64,000 nt of DNA from GCA-2705445 sp002705445 (GCA_045561235.1 JBJKYB010000002.1:744001-808000); one strand, 5' to 3'; counted from the stretch's first letter, positions 1 to 6,872 are shown. Notes: generated by a model from the letters alone, not told the origin. Made by a program: numbers and translations.

Positions 1-776
1 ATAACAAATGTCATATTCATAACACCAGCAGCTAATAAAATTGCCATTAAAAACCAACAACAGAATACACAATAAAATCCATGCCCAAGACCCATTCGAA
101 AAGCACCGTAATTACCATCTCTCCAATTTGCCATCACTAAAGAAAGAGGTGATCGACATTTTTCAAGACAAGCATTCTTATATGGTGTCAGCTGATAAAT
201 TCCCGCTGCAATAAGCACAATAGCAGAAAATATTCCATTAATAGACGCCATCATTGGATTCATTAAACTTACTTGGTGAAGCGGATATTGTATTATTGAG
301 ATTCCTATTGAAAATAAAATCCAAGACACTAGATAGCCAAAATAAAATATGTAAGTAGGAGTGTATTGTAAATTATTTTTTCTTTTTGATTTGTTTACTG
401 TTGCGAACATTAAAACAGTTGGAATAATACTTGGGCTCATCATAGCTACCATCATTATTGCCCACATTACGATTAGTTGATAAAAATCATTTGAGCTCCA
501 ATTATTATTTATAGGCGGCATCCAATAAGTATTTGGTAGCCATGTTGTGGAAGAAGTATTCATCATCATATCGCTGCATTGACTTTTGTCGCCCATATCC
601 ATTTTCATTTCAGACTGTGGCTTCATATCCATTCCCATTCCTATTCCTTTCATATTCATATGGGACATGTTGTTGTCCATTGTAAAAAGAAAATACCATC
701 CAGCGAGCGCAACAGCTAAAACCCCAGCTATTACTGTATTTTTTTGCATTGAACTTAGGCTTTCTTGATTAGACAA
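1..776 (-). CDS. DUF2182 family integral membrane protein with Met-rich loop (3' end cut by window edge)
   Basis: Reverse-strand gene running off the left edge, with about 258 codons visible. It matches the DUF2182 family of predicted metal-binding membrane proteins: MMVAMMSPSIIP at about residues 109-119, a TPYKNACLEKCRSP segment near 197-210, WRDGNYGAFRMG at 218-229 and HGFYCVFCCW at 232-241. After a first membrane segment (about 15-32), a loop at about 33-72 contains 13 Met plus a His and a Cys, the kind of composition seen in copper-binding proteins. I place the start at TTG (774-776) because GGAG lies just upstream; ATG at 747-749 is the alternative. A DUF1326 gene is divergent next to it, and these two families often occur as neighbours. 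Metal handling is an inference. Confidence 0.85.
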   Translation of the reverse strand, partial: MSNQESLSSMQKNTVIAGVLAVALAGWYFLFTMDNNMSHMNMKGIGMGMDMKPQSEMKMDMGDKSQCSDMMMNTSSTTWLPNTYWMPPINNNWSSNDFYQLIVMWAIMMVAMMSPSIIPTVLMFATVNKSKRKNNLQYTPTYIFYFGYLVSWILFSIGISIIQYPLHQVSLMNPMMASINGIFSAIVLIAAGIYQLTPYKNACLEKCRSPLSLVMANWRDGNYGAFRMGLGHGFYCVFCCWFLMAILLAAGVMNMTFV

Positions 777-826
777 TTTTTCTCCTTTTGATTAGTACAA
801 ATTCTCAATTCACATAAAATATGTAG

Positions 827-854
827 ATTCTAAATCATGCTATATAAATATCAA
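827..854 (-). promoter_or_regulatory. Candidate sigma70 promoter for the DUF2182 gene
   Basis: On the reverse strand TTGATA and TAGAAT are separated by 16 bases, about 50 bases before the TTG start. Matches to consensus are good, but the region is extremely AT-rich, so a chance match is possible. Confidence 0.35.
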
Positions 855-930
855 TTTAAAAGATATTTGATATATTGCTATAAAAATTTAATCATGAAAT
901 CAACAAGTTATATCAAATCAAGATAAGACA

Positions 931-958
931 TTGACATTTTCACTAGGTATACTAAAGT
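931..958 (+). promoter_or_regulatory. Candidate sigma70 promoter for the DUF1326 gene
   Basis: A perfect TTGACA box is followed after 16 bases by TAAAGT. The predicted start near 965 leaves a short leader containing the AGGAG ribosome binding site at 985-989. The 218-base divergent gap thus appears to hold separate promoters for both genes. Confidence 0.45.
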
Positions 959-994
959 TATGCGAAATAGGTAATTTAAATATTAGGAGTGAAT

Positions 995-1615
995 ATGTCC
1001 GAAAATTGGAGTGTAAAAGGTAATTATTTTGAGTCATGTAATTGTGACCTAGTATGCCCATGTATTTTTTTAGAACCACCAACAGAGGGTTTCTGTGAAG
1101 CGCAAGTTGGTTGGTCAATAGACGAAGGTCATTTAGATGGCGTTGATCTTAGTGGAAGAAAAGTTGGTGTTTGGTTGCATGCACCATGTGAAGGCGAAAA
1201 TAAAAACCTAACAGATGGCGGATGGTCACTCGCATTGTACGTCGATGACGGAGCAACTGACGAGCAGTTTAATGCTATATGTGAATTGTGGAGCGGTAAT
1301 CATGGCGGACATCTTGCGGTAATTGCAAGTTTGGTAGGTGAAGTCATGAGTGCAGAAAAAGCCCCAATAACCATAGAAGATACTGCAGAGAAAAAGGTTT
1401 TAAAGATTGGTGATGTCGGACATGAAGAACTTGCTGCTGTTGTTGGTATGGATGGTGGTGCTGTAAAAGTTAGCAACATGCCTTTAGCTGTTGCGCCTCC
1501 TTATGATATTCAAGTATTTAAATCTGTTAAGAATACATACACAGGAAATGGTAAAAACTTTTCTCAAACTGGAAAAGTTGGATTAGCATCTCCTTTCGCG
1601 TATGGTCCTAACTAA
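995..1615 (+). CDS. DUF1326 domain-containing protein
   Basis: A 206-residue soluble protein of the DUF1326 family. The N-terminus has the family's cysteine cluster CNCDLVCPC (Cys15, 17, 21 and 23), plausibly a metal or thiol-redox site. No signal peptide or membrane segment is visible, so it is probably cytoplasmic. The start is ATG at 995, five bases after AGGAG; an in-frame GTG at 989 overlaps that site and is less likely. The gene is divergent from the DUF2182 gene, a recurrent partner, and ends in a clear terminator. The function of the family is not established. A role with DUF2182 in metal handling is inferred from the motifs and context only. Confidence 0.85.
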   Translation: MSENWSVKGNYFESCNCDLVCPCIFLEPPTEGFCEAQVGWSIDEGHLDGVDLSGRKVGVWLHAPCEGENKNLTDGGWSLALYVDDGATDEQFNAICELWSGNHGGHLAVIASLVGEVMSAEKAPITIEDTAEKKVLKIGDVGHEELAAVVGMDGGAVKVSNMPLAVAPPYDIQVFKSVKNTYTGNGKNFSQTGKVGLASPFAYGPN

Positions 1616-1650
1616 AGAATAATAATAATAATAATATATGTTGAGCTCTT

Positions 1651-1679
1651 AAGGTCGCTTTTGCGGCCTTTGTTTTTTG
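1651..1679 (+). terminator. Intrinsic terminator after the DUF1326 gene
   Basis: AAGGTCGC, a TTTT loop and GCGGCCTT form an 8-pair stem with one G-T wobble, followed by a T-rich tail TGTTTTTTG. It lies between the DUF1326 stop and the MORN-repeat gene and is one of the clearest terminators in the window. Confidence 0.85.
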
Positions 1680-1717
1680 TCAAACAAAATTTGAAATTTT
1701 ATAATAGGTTGAGTTTT

Positions 1718-2188
1718 ATGAAAAAAATAATCATCATAATTTTAATGTTAAATCCAGGCATTATCTTTGCTGAATCTTCAGTTCCAAAATGTAAAGGCTC
1801 TGATGATTCAAAATGGACTAATTGTTTTGGTTCTATATCAAAAAATGGAACAGCTTACGTAGGAGATTTTTTAAATGGAAGAATGCATGGGAAAGGAACA
1901 TTCACCTATTCAGATGGGGCAACATACTTTGGTGATTTCAAGAATGGCAAAGAGTCTGGAAAGGGAACTTTTATTTGTTGGCAACACGGAGCTAAATATG
2001 TCGGTGATTTTTTAAATGGTCAAAAACATGGTATTGGTAAATATAATTTTCCGGATGGCTCGAACTACGTTGGAGAGTGGAAAGATAGTTATAGAGATGG
2101 AAACGGAGTATATACTTTTAAAGACGGGAGTAAAAAGGCCGGCATTTTTAAAAAAAATAAGTTTCTTGGCGACAGTTACGATGGGTAA
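1718..2188 (+). CDS. Exported MORN-repeat protein
   Basis: A 156-residue protein with a signal peptide (MKKIIIIILML..., likely cut after FA at about residue 19). It is followed by four to five MORN repeats of about 23 residues, each of the form YVGDFLNG-x-HGKGTFTY-x-DG. MORN repeats form an elongated beta hairpin array, and in bacteria such proteins are usually extracytoplasmic with unknown partners. I chose ATG 1718 rather than an in-frame upstream start because only this start begins with the signal peptide, and the upstream part would lie inside the preceding terminator. Two cysteines shortly after the cleavage site could form a disulfide. No specific function can be assigned. Confidence 0.8.
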   Translation: MKKIIIIILMLNPGIIFAESSVPKCKGSDDSKWTNCFGSISKNGTAYVGDFLNGRMHGKGTFTYSDGATYFGDFKNGKESGKGTFICWQHGAKYVGDFLNGQKHGIGKYNFPDGSNYVGEWKDSYRDGNGVYTFKDGSKKAGIFKKNKFLGDSYDG

Positions 2189-2193
2189 TACGA

Positions 2194-2231
2194 GACCCTT
2201 GTATATTTAAAAATAACATACTCCAAGGGTC
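2194..2231. terminator. Hairpin between convergent genes, possible bidirectional terminator
   Basis: GACCCTTG (2194-2201) pairs perfectly with CAAGGGTC (2224-2231); inner bases GTAT/ATAC can extend the stem. It sits between the converging MORN-repeat gene and the small exported protein gene. The T tracts are weak, so termination strength is uncertain. Confidence 0.5.
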
Positions 2232-2237
2232 ACAAAT

Positions 2238-2444
2238 TTATTCTTCTTTTTTGCTAGCTTTATCCATTGAGCTGCATTGACTCTCGCTTTTAACTTCTTT
2301 ATTCTCTTTATCCATTTTACTGCATTGGCTTTTAGCTTCCGAGGTCTTTTCTGAATGATCATGATCACGCTCACTACCACCGCTACAGTGACTAGCAAAT
2401 GATACGGCTGAAAAAAAGTACATGACTAATAATAGATATCTCAT
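2238..2444 (-). CDS. Small exported Cys/His/Met-containing protein, unknown function
   Basis: A 68-residue protein not assigned to any family. It begins with a signal peptide (MRYLLLVMYFFSAVSFA, cleavage at about residue 17), so the mature part is only about 50 residues. That part is highly charged and contains HCSGG, a His-rich HDH and two copies of a motif, KSQCSKMDK and ESQCSSMDK. The start has a good AAGGAG ribosome binding site. The same QCSxM motif occurs once in the Met-rich loop of the DUF2182 protein (KSQCSDM). This suggests a shared ligand or common origin and supports a periplasmic metal-binding role, which is inference. Confidence 0.7.
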   Translation of the reverse strand: MRYLLLVMYFFSAVSFASHCSGGSERDHDHSEKTSEAKSQCSKMDKENKEVKSESQCSSMDKASKKEE

Positions 2445-2625
2445 AATAAACTCCTTTAATTAATAAAAATCTTAATCACAACAAACTCATAATATATAAT
2501 ATATTTATATTTAAAATTATACACAAAATATATACATTTGCACTTTGTTGCGCACGTTAATGCAAAGATTTTATGTTTTTTGATATATTTCAAATGTTGA
2601 ATTATTTTTTTCGGAAAGGGTGAAG

Positions 2626-3246
2626 ATGATTGAGGTTACAAAAGAAAGTGCATTACCTGATAGAAATAGTGAAATTGAAATTTCATCATTTCATTTTGTA
2701 AATAATAATAATGTAAAAGAAAATTATCCGAACGGTTATGAGGAAATATATTTAGGTTTGGGCTGTTTCTGGGGAGCAGAAAGATTATTTTGGAATTTAC
2801 AAAACGTTTACATTACATCTGTAGGTTATGGAGGAGGATATACAAAAAATCCTACTTACCAAGATGTTTGCTCGGGAAAAACAGGGCATGCTGAGTTAGT
2901 TAAAGTTGTGTTTAAAGATGACGAAAATAACTTTAAAAATATAGTAAAAGTTTTTTTTGAAAATCACGATCCTACTCAAGGCATGAGACAAGGTAATGAT
3001 ATTGGCACACAATATCGATCATGTATTTTTCTAAAGAATGAAGCGCATTATTTAAAATCTTTAAGCTTGCTAGAAAAATTTCAAAATATTTTAAAAGATA
3101 ATAATTTTAATAAATTAATTACTACAGAAATAAAGATGGGCATAGATTTTTATTACGCGGAAGATTATCATCAGCAATATTTAGCAAAAAATCCACAAGG
3201 TTATTGTAATATTAAAGGTTTAGGATTAGATTTAAATATTGATTAA
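2626..3246 (+). CDS. msrA: Peptide methionine sulfoxide reductase MsrA
   Basis: Reduces the S epimer of methionine sulfoxide in proteins, using thioredoxin as electron donor. The catalytic signature GCFWGAERLFW carries Cys47. Other family blocks are GYGGGYTKNPTYQDVCSGKTGHAE, split here as GYGGGY and TGHAE, then HDPTQGMRQGNDIGTQYRS and a C-terminal NPQGYC with the likely resolving cysteine. The length of 206 residues is typical. ATG 2626 is preferred over an in-frame GTG at 2620 because AAAGGG ends five bases before it. The N-terminus carries about 30 residues ahead of the core, with no clear signal peptide, so it is probably cytoplasmic. It is convergent with the next small gene. Confidence 0.93.
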   Translation: MIEVTKESALPDRNSEIEISSFHFVNNNNVKENYPNGYEEIYLGLGCFWGAERLFWNLQNVYITSVGYGGGYTKNPTYQDVCSGKTGHAELVKVVFKDDENNFKNIVKVFFENHDPTQGMRQGNDIGTQYRSCIFLKNEAHYLKSLSLLEKFQNILKDNNFNKLITTEIKMGIDFYYAEDYHQQYLAKNPQGYCNIKGLGLDLNID

Positions 3247-3455
3247 GGGAATGCAAAGCCTTCTTTACTATCATCTGCCTTTTCAGGCCAAAAAGTCTTT
3301 TCTTCATTTTCGCTAATTAACTTGTCACATTCTTCTAAGGCTTCACCATAAGTCATTTTTTTATCAAATTTGCCTAAATCATTATGATTTTGCTTATGTT
3401 TCCATGCGATTATATATCCTGTGTCGGAATTCTTTTTTAAAAGTGTCTCAGCCAT
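3243..3455 (-). CDS. Hypothetical small protein
   Basis: A 70-residue acidic protein that I do not recognise. It has no signal peptide, membrane segment or known motif; aromatic and charged residues (YIIAWKHKQ, MTYGEALEECDKL, KTFWPEKADD) suggest a small folded cytoplasmic domain. The stop overlaps the end of msrA by four bases in a convergent arrangement, typical of this compact genome. The start ATG at 3453-3455 has no obvious ribosome binding site, so the mRNA may be leaderless. The amino acid composition looks like a real protein, but coding status rests only on that and on the fact that it fills the gap between msrA and pdxH. Confidence 0.55.
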   Translation of the reverse strand: MAETLLKKNSDTGYIIAWKHKQNHNDLGKFDKKMTYGEALEECDKLISENEEKTFWPEKADDSKEGFAFP

Positions 3456-3529
3456 TATTATAAAATGTAATTATTTGTATAAGTGATTATAAACTTAATT
3501 TTTAAATGTATCTAGTATAAACTCTGATT

Positions 3530-4129
3530 ATGTATTTGACTGAAGATAATATAAACGCAGATCCTTTTAAACAATTTGATATTTGGTTTAAAGATGCACA
3601 TGATATTGGACTAAAAGATCCAAATGCAATGAATGTTGCTTCAGCAACTAAAGATGGAGTACCCTCATCTAGAATGGTTCTTTTAAAATCATATGATAAA
3701 AATGGCTTTATTTTTTATACAAACTATACAAGTAGAAAATCAAGAGAAATACTTGATAATCCTCTCGTAGCTTTAAATTTTTTTTGGGATGCTCTAGAAA
3801 GACAAGTTAGAGTTGAAGGAAAAATAAAGAAGATTGATCCAAAAATTTCTGATGAATATTTTTCCTCGAGGGCTAGATTAAGTCAGCTGGGTGCTCATGC
3901 TTCAAATCAAAGTCAAGTGATAGAAAATTACGATGTCATTACGAATAAACTAAAAGAACTGGAAAAAAAATATGAAGATCAAGAGATTCCGCGACCAGAG
4001 CATTGGGGTGGATTTATTATAGTTCCTGATACAATAGAATTTTGGCAAGGACATCAAGGACGTATTCATGACAGATTAAAATTTCGAAGGGCAGATCAAA
4101 AATGGAAATTAGATAGGCTTTCTCCATGA
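3530..4129 (+). CDS. pdxH: Pyridoxamine/pyridoxine 5'-phosphate oxidase
   Basis: FMN-dependent enzyme of vitamin B6 synthesis and salvage, oxidising pyridoxine or pyridoxamine phosphate to pyridoxal phosphate. Diagnostic blocks are SSRMVLLKSYD and FYTNYTSRKS for FMN contact, EGKIKKI in the core and EFWQGHQGRIHDRLKF near the C-terminus for the substrate. The protein ends in WKLDRLSP, close to the usual WxxxRLAP. At 199 residues it is slightly shorter than the E. coli protein at the N-terminus. A TATAAA box at 3516-3521 lies only eight bases before the ATG, so the leader would be very short. The stop overlaps the start of the next gene (ATGA), indicating co-transcription. Confidence 0.95.
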   Translation: MYLTEDNINADPFKQFDIWFKDAHDIGLKDPNAMNVASATKDGVPSSRMVLLKSYDKNGFIFYTNYTSRKSREILDNPLVALNFFWDALERQVRVEGKIKKIDPKISDEYFSSRARLSQLGAHASNQSQVIENYDVITNKLKELEKKYEDQEIPRPEHWGGFIIVPDTIEFWQGHQGRIHDRLKFRRADQKWKLDRLSP

Positions 4130-4701
4130 GAAAAATATTTAAAATTTTTATAATTTATATTTTTCTTAGTTCCAATACATATGCAGACACTTTTATCTTT
4201 CATGAAAAAAATAATGATGGTACAAGGTTTTTTGATATAAAATTTCTTTTTGAATCAAAACATAATGTTAGACAGAATTTTGATCTTTTAACGGATTTTC
4301 TTAAAATCCAAAGATTCAATCCATCAGTTTACGAAACAGAAATAATTGGCAGGGACGGCCCTGAACGAGTTGTATTGAAAACAACTTTTAGAAATTGCAT
4401 ACATTTTTTTTGTAGAGAAATGATAATGTATGAATCCATTTTAAGTTATTGCATTGATGATAAATTACATTGTGTAATAAATGCGGAAGTACTTCCAAAT
4501 CAAGAAAGTCCTGTTTATTCCGGAAAGACTTCCTGGGTGATTAAAGCAAGCAATAAAGATGGGTCAAAAATATCTTATAAATCAGACTTTGTAGCAGACA
4601 TTTTTTTACCACCAGTCTTTGGGGAATCAATTTTCAAAAAAACAATCAATAGAAATTTGGAACATTTAGAAAATAGTCTAAATAATTTTAATTTTTTCTA
4701 A
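4126..4701 (+). CDS. Exported SRPBCC (START-like) family protein
   Basis: A 191-residue protein with a signal peptide (MRKIFKIFIIYIFLSSNTYA, cleavage before DT). The mature part resembles the SRPBCC/START-like fold: a strand with FDIKFLFESKHNVRQNFDLLTDF, a beta-rich middle and a C-terminal helix FKKTINRNLEHLENSL. That fold binds lipids or other hydrophobic ligands. Four cysteines occur as two close pairs (NCIHFFC and YCIDDKLHC), consistent with periplasmic disulfides. The start overlaps the pdxH stop by four bases, so the two are probably translated together, although no functional link to B6 metabolism is evident. The fold assignment is by pattern only and is moderate in strength. Confidence 0.6.
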   Translation: MRKIFKIFIIYIFLSSNTYADTFIFHEKNNDGTRFFDIKFLFESKHNVRQNFDLLTDFLKIQRFNPSVYETEIIGRDGPERVVLKTTFRNCIHFFCREMIMYESILSYCIDDKLHCVINAEVLPNQESPVYSGKTSWVIKASNKDGSKISYKSDFVADIFLPPVFGESIFKKTINRNLEHLENSLNNFNFF

Positions 4702-4703
4702 AA

Positions 4704-4780
4704 TGGTGCCCTGAGCAGGGGTCGAACCTGCAACCTTCCCCTTAGGAGGGGGACGCGCTATCCAGTTGTGCCATCAGGGC
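4704..4780 (-). tRNA. tRNA-Arg(CCT)
   Basis: A 77-base reverse-strand tRNA with encoded CCA. The acceptor stem pairs GCCCTGA with TCAGGGC. The anticodon stem TCCCC/GGGGA encloses loop CTCCTAA, giving anticodon CCT, which reads AGG. The T arm has the TTCGA element. It lies downstream of tRNA-Leu on the same strand and is probably co-transcribed with it. Confidence 0.95.
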
Positions 4781-4831
4781 AAGGAAATTGTATTTATAAT
4801 TGTCATATTTTAAAAAGCATAGATTTTTAAA

Positions 4832-4918
4832 TGGTACCGCTGAACGGACTTGAACCGTTACTCCCTTGCGGGAATCGGATTTTGAATCCGACGTGTCTAC
4901 CAATTCCACCACAGCGGC
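4832..4918 (-). tRNA. tRNA-Leu(CAA)
   Basis: An 87-base class II tRNA with encoded CCA and a variable arm built on CCCGCAAGGG. The acceptor pairs GCCGCTG with CAGCGGT, with a G-U pair at the end. The anticodon stem TCGGA/TCCGA encloses TTCAAAA, giving anticodon CAA, which reads TTG. It is upstream of tRNA-Arg(CCT). Confidence 0.95.
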
Positions 4919-4928
4919 ATTTTAAACT

Positions 4929-4957
4929 ATTATACACTTTGATGAAGTATAATCTTT
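4929..4957 (-). promoter_or_regulatory. Candidate promoter for the tRNA-Leu/tRNA-Arg unit
   Basis: A perfect TATAAT on the reverse strand (4929-4934) ends 10 bases before the tRNA-Leu 5' end, predicting transcription from about 4922. The -35 region (AAAGAT, spacing 17) is weak. Confidence 0.4.
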
Positions 4958-4984
4958 ACTTATAAGTGCGTTTTCAAGTAGAAT
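4955..4984 (+). promoter_or_regulatory. Candidate promoter for the rpsP operon
   Basis: TTTACT and TAGAAT are separated by 18 bases, with the -10 box about 43 bases before the rpsP ATG. This is the better of two weak matches in the divergent tRNA/rpsP gap. Confidence 0.35.
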
Positions 4985-5027
4985 AGCGTTTCTTACAAAT
5001 TAATAAGCAAGAGTAATATATAAGAGT

Positions 5028-5267
5028 ATGGTTAAAATAAGATTATCAAGAGGCGGTGCTAAGAAAAAACCTTTTTATCACTTAGTAGCCACTGATTCTA
5101 GAAAAAGAAGAGGCAGCGGTTATATTGAAAGATTAGGTTTCTTCAACCCAATGGCAACTGGCCAAGAAATAAAACTTCGCATAAATCAGGAAAGAATAGA
5201 TTATTGGCTATCGGTTGGTGCTCAAACTTCTGACAGAGTTGCTAAACTTCTAAAAAATTCTGCCTAA
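5028..5267 (+). CDS. rpsP: 30S ribosomal protein S16
   Basis: A small subunit protein that binds 16S rRNA and helps 30S assembly. The N-terminus MVKIRLSRGGAKKKPFYHLV is the family signature, followed by DSRKRRGSGYIERLGFFNP and a short helical C-terminus. At 79 residues it is close to the usual 80 or so. It is the first gene of the conserved rpsP-rimM-trmD-rplS order, which couples a ribosomal protein to a 30S maturation factor, a tRNA methyltransferase and L19. AGAG just before the ATG is a modest ribosome binding site. The next gene starts only 12 bases after the stop. Confidence 0.98.
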   Translation: MVKIRLSRGGAKKKPFYHLVATDSRKRRGSGYIERLGFFNPMATGQEIKLRINQERIDYWLSVGAQTSDRVAKLLKNSA

Positions 5268-5271
5268 CTTT

Positions 5272-5283
5272 ATGGCGCATTGA
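5272..5283 (+). other. Four-codon mini reading frame overlapping the rimM start
   Basis: ATG GCG CAT TGA lies between the rpsP stop and rimM, and its TGA overlaps the rimM TTG start as TTGA. It could serve translational reinitiation at the weak TTG. It may also be chance, since ATG/TGA pairs are common in AT-rich DNA. Confidence 0.2.
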
Positions 5284-5786
5284 GTTCAAACAAAAAAATT
5301 CTGATTGCAAAAATTTTAGCCCATCAAGGTTTAAATGGTTGGTTAAAAGTGTATTCGTATTCAGAAACCAAACAAAAATTTTCGGAATATAAATATTTTT
5401 TTATTCAAAAAGATAATAATACTTTACGTTTAGATGTTGAAGATATATCAATTGAAAAATCAATAAAAGTAAAATTCAAAAATTTTAATTGCCGCGAAGA
5501 CTCAGAACAATATATTGGGAAAGAAATTTTTATTTTAGAGGATCAATTAGATACATTGGAAGAGAACCAGTTTTACTGGAACCAACTTATTGGTTTGACA
5601 GCGTATTTAAATAATGGAAAAAAAATTGGTATAGTAAGCGATATAATAGAAACAGGATCAAATGATGTTTTAGTTATAAAGGGAGCAGAAGAGATACTAA
5701 TCCCTTATATATTTGGAGACACAGTTATGGAAGTAGTTACTGAAGAAAAAAAAATAATTATAAGTGAAGATTATTACGAGCAATGA
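5280..5786 (+). CDS. rimM: 16S rRNA processing protein RimM
   Basis: A ribosome assembly factor that acts on the 30S head and binds S19. The N-terminal RimM barrel is seen as ILIAKILAHQGLNGWLKVYS, and the C-terminal PRC-like barrel as FYWNQLIGLTAY, GIVSDIIETGSNDVLVIKG and ILIPYI. At 168 residues the length is normal. The only start that gives the usual short N-terminus is TTG at 5280, 12 bases after the rpsP stop, with no clear ribosome binding site, so translation probably depends on coupling to rpsP. Its stop lies one base before the proposed trmD start. Confidence 0.93.
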   Translation: MSSNKKILIAKILAHQGLNGWLKVYSYSETKQKFSEYKYFFIQKDNNTLRLDVEDISIEKSIKVKFKNFNCREDSEQYIGKEIFILEDQLDTLEENQFYWNQLIGLTAYLNNGKKIGIVSDIIETGSNDVLVIKGAEEILIPYIFGDTVMEVVTEEKKIIISEDYYEQ

Positions 5787-5787
5787 A

Positions 5788-6474
5788 ATGAAGCATATTT
5801 ATGTAATATCAGTATTCCCTGAATTAATTAGAGATTTTATTAATTATGGTGTTTTAAAAAAAGGCCAAGATAAATCTTTAATAAATATTGAAGCTGTTAA
5901 TTTAAGAGATTTTTCGGATAAAAATGGTTACGTTGATGATAAGCCATATGGCGGTGGAGCAGGTATGGTCCTCCAAGCTCAGCCTTTGATTGATGCAACC
6001 AGATACGTAAAATCTAAATTGAAAAACTTTAAGTGCATATACTTATCTCCTAAAGGAACAAAAGTTACTCAAGAAATGATTGTGAATACTGCCGATAATG
6101 ATAATTTAATAATTATTGCGGGCCGTTACGAAGGAGTGGATCAAAGATTCATTGACCTAGAAGTAGATGAAGAATGGTCTATTGGTGATTACATTTTAAG
6201 TGGAGGCGAAGTTGCTGCGTGTGTAGTAATTGATGCAGTTGCAAGAATGATTCCTGGAGTTTTAGGGCATGAAGATTCAAATAAAGATGAATCTTTTTCT
6301 AACAATCTACTAGAGTACCCTCATTACACGAGACCAGAGGTACTTGAAAATATGGCTGTGCCAGAAGTTTTATTAAGCGGCAATCATGAAGAGATAAGAA
6401 AATGGAGAGAAAAAGAGGCTATATCTCTAACAAATAAGAAAAGAAGTGATTTAATCAAAAAAAAGCTTTCATAA
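5788..6474 (+). CDS. trmD: tRNA (guanine-N1-)-methyltransferase
   Basis: Methylates G37 of tRNAs with G at position 36, using S-adenosylmethionine, which prevents +1 frameshifting. The SPOUT knotted fold is indicated by PYGGGAGMVLQAQPL, IYLSPKGTKVTQ, IIAGRYEGVDQRF and the block DEEWSIGDYILSGGEVAA. HYTRPEVLEN is in the C-terminal region. The start ATG 5788 gives MKHIYVISVFPELI, which matches the family start; an in-frame GTG at 5764 would add eight residues inside rimM. The protein has 228 residues. A weak hairpin with a T tail separates it from rplS. Confidence 0.97.
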   Translation: MKHIYVISVFPELIRDFINYGVLKKGQDKSLINIEAVNLRDFSDKNGYVDDKPYGGGAGMVLQAQPLIDATRYVKSKLKNFKCIYLSPKGTKVTQEMIVNTADNDNLIIIAGRYEGVDQRFIDLEVDEEWSIGDYILSGGEVAACVVIDAVARMIPGVLGHEDSNKDESFSNNLLEYPHYTRPEVLENMAVPEVLLSGNHEEIRKWREKEAISLTNKKRSDLIKKKLS

Positions 6475-6483
6475 AACTCTCCC

Positions 6484-6503
6484 AACAGATATCATCTGTT
6501 TTC
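6484..6503 (+). terminator. Weak hairpin between trmD and rplS
   Basis: AACAGAT and ATCTGTT pair around a three-base loop and are followed by TTTC. It could attenuate transcription or mark an mRNA processing site that sets the higher yield of L19 and S16 relative to RimM and TrmD. The stem is short and AT-rich, so the call is tentative. Confidence 0.3.
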
Positions 6504-6513
6504 TAATTAGAGA

Positions 6514-6867
6514 ATGAAAATGAATATAATAGACGATATAAATAAAGAACAAATGAAAGAAATCCCAGTATTTTCTCCGGGGGACGACATTGTTGTTCAA
6601 GTTCGAGTTAAAGAAGGGCAACGAGAAAGATTACAAGCCTTTGAAGGAGTAGTTATTTCAGTAAAAAATCGTGGTATAAATTCATCTTTTACAGTCAGAA
6701 AAATATCTCATGGCGAGGGGGTTGAGAGAGTTTTTCAGTCTCATAGTCCACTAATAGCAAGTATAGAAATAAAAAGAAAAGGAAAAGTGAGACGCTCAAA
6801 ACTATATTACTTAAGAGAATTGTCAGGAAAAGCAGCAAGAATTAAAGAAAAGTTATCCTCAAAATAA
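6514..6867 (+). CDS. rplS: 50S ribosomal protein L19
   Basis: A large subunit protein at the interface with the 30S subunit. The family core is plain: PVFSPGDDIVVQVRVKEG, RLQAFEGVVISVKNRG, FTVRKISHGEGVERVFQSHSP and KLYYLRELSGKAARIKEKL. It has 117 residues. Two starts are possible, ATG 6514 and ATG 6520; the second gives MNIIDDINKEQ, closer to relatives, while the first is nearer the AGAG. It is the last gene of the rpsP operon, with ogt five bases downstream on the same strand. Confidence 0.97.
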   Translation: MKMNIIDDINKEQMKEIPVFSPGDDIVVQVRVKEGQRERLQAFEGVVISVKNRGINSSFTVRKISHGEGVERVFQSHSPLIASIEIKRKGKVRRSKLYYLRELSGKAARIKEKLSSK

Positions 6868-6872
6868 GTAAA

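Noticed and set aside
586..768. Forward open frame of 60 codons at the left edge
   Set aside because: It is antisense to the DUF2182 gene, whose motifs are unambiguous on the reverse strand.
4701..5027. Integration site or genomic island at the tRNA genes
   Set aside because: No integrase, direct repeat of tRNA ends or change in gene content is seen near tRNA-Arg, tRNA-Leu or tRNA-Asn.
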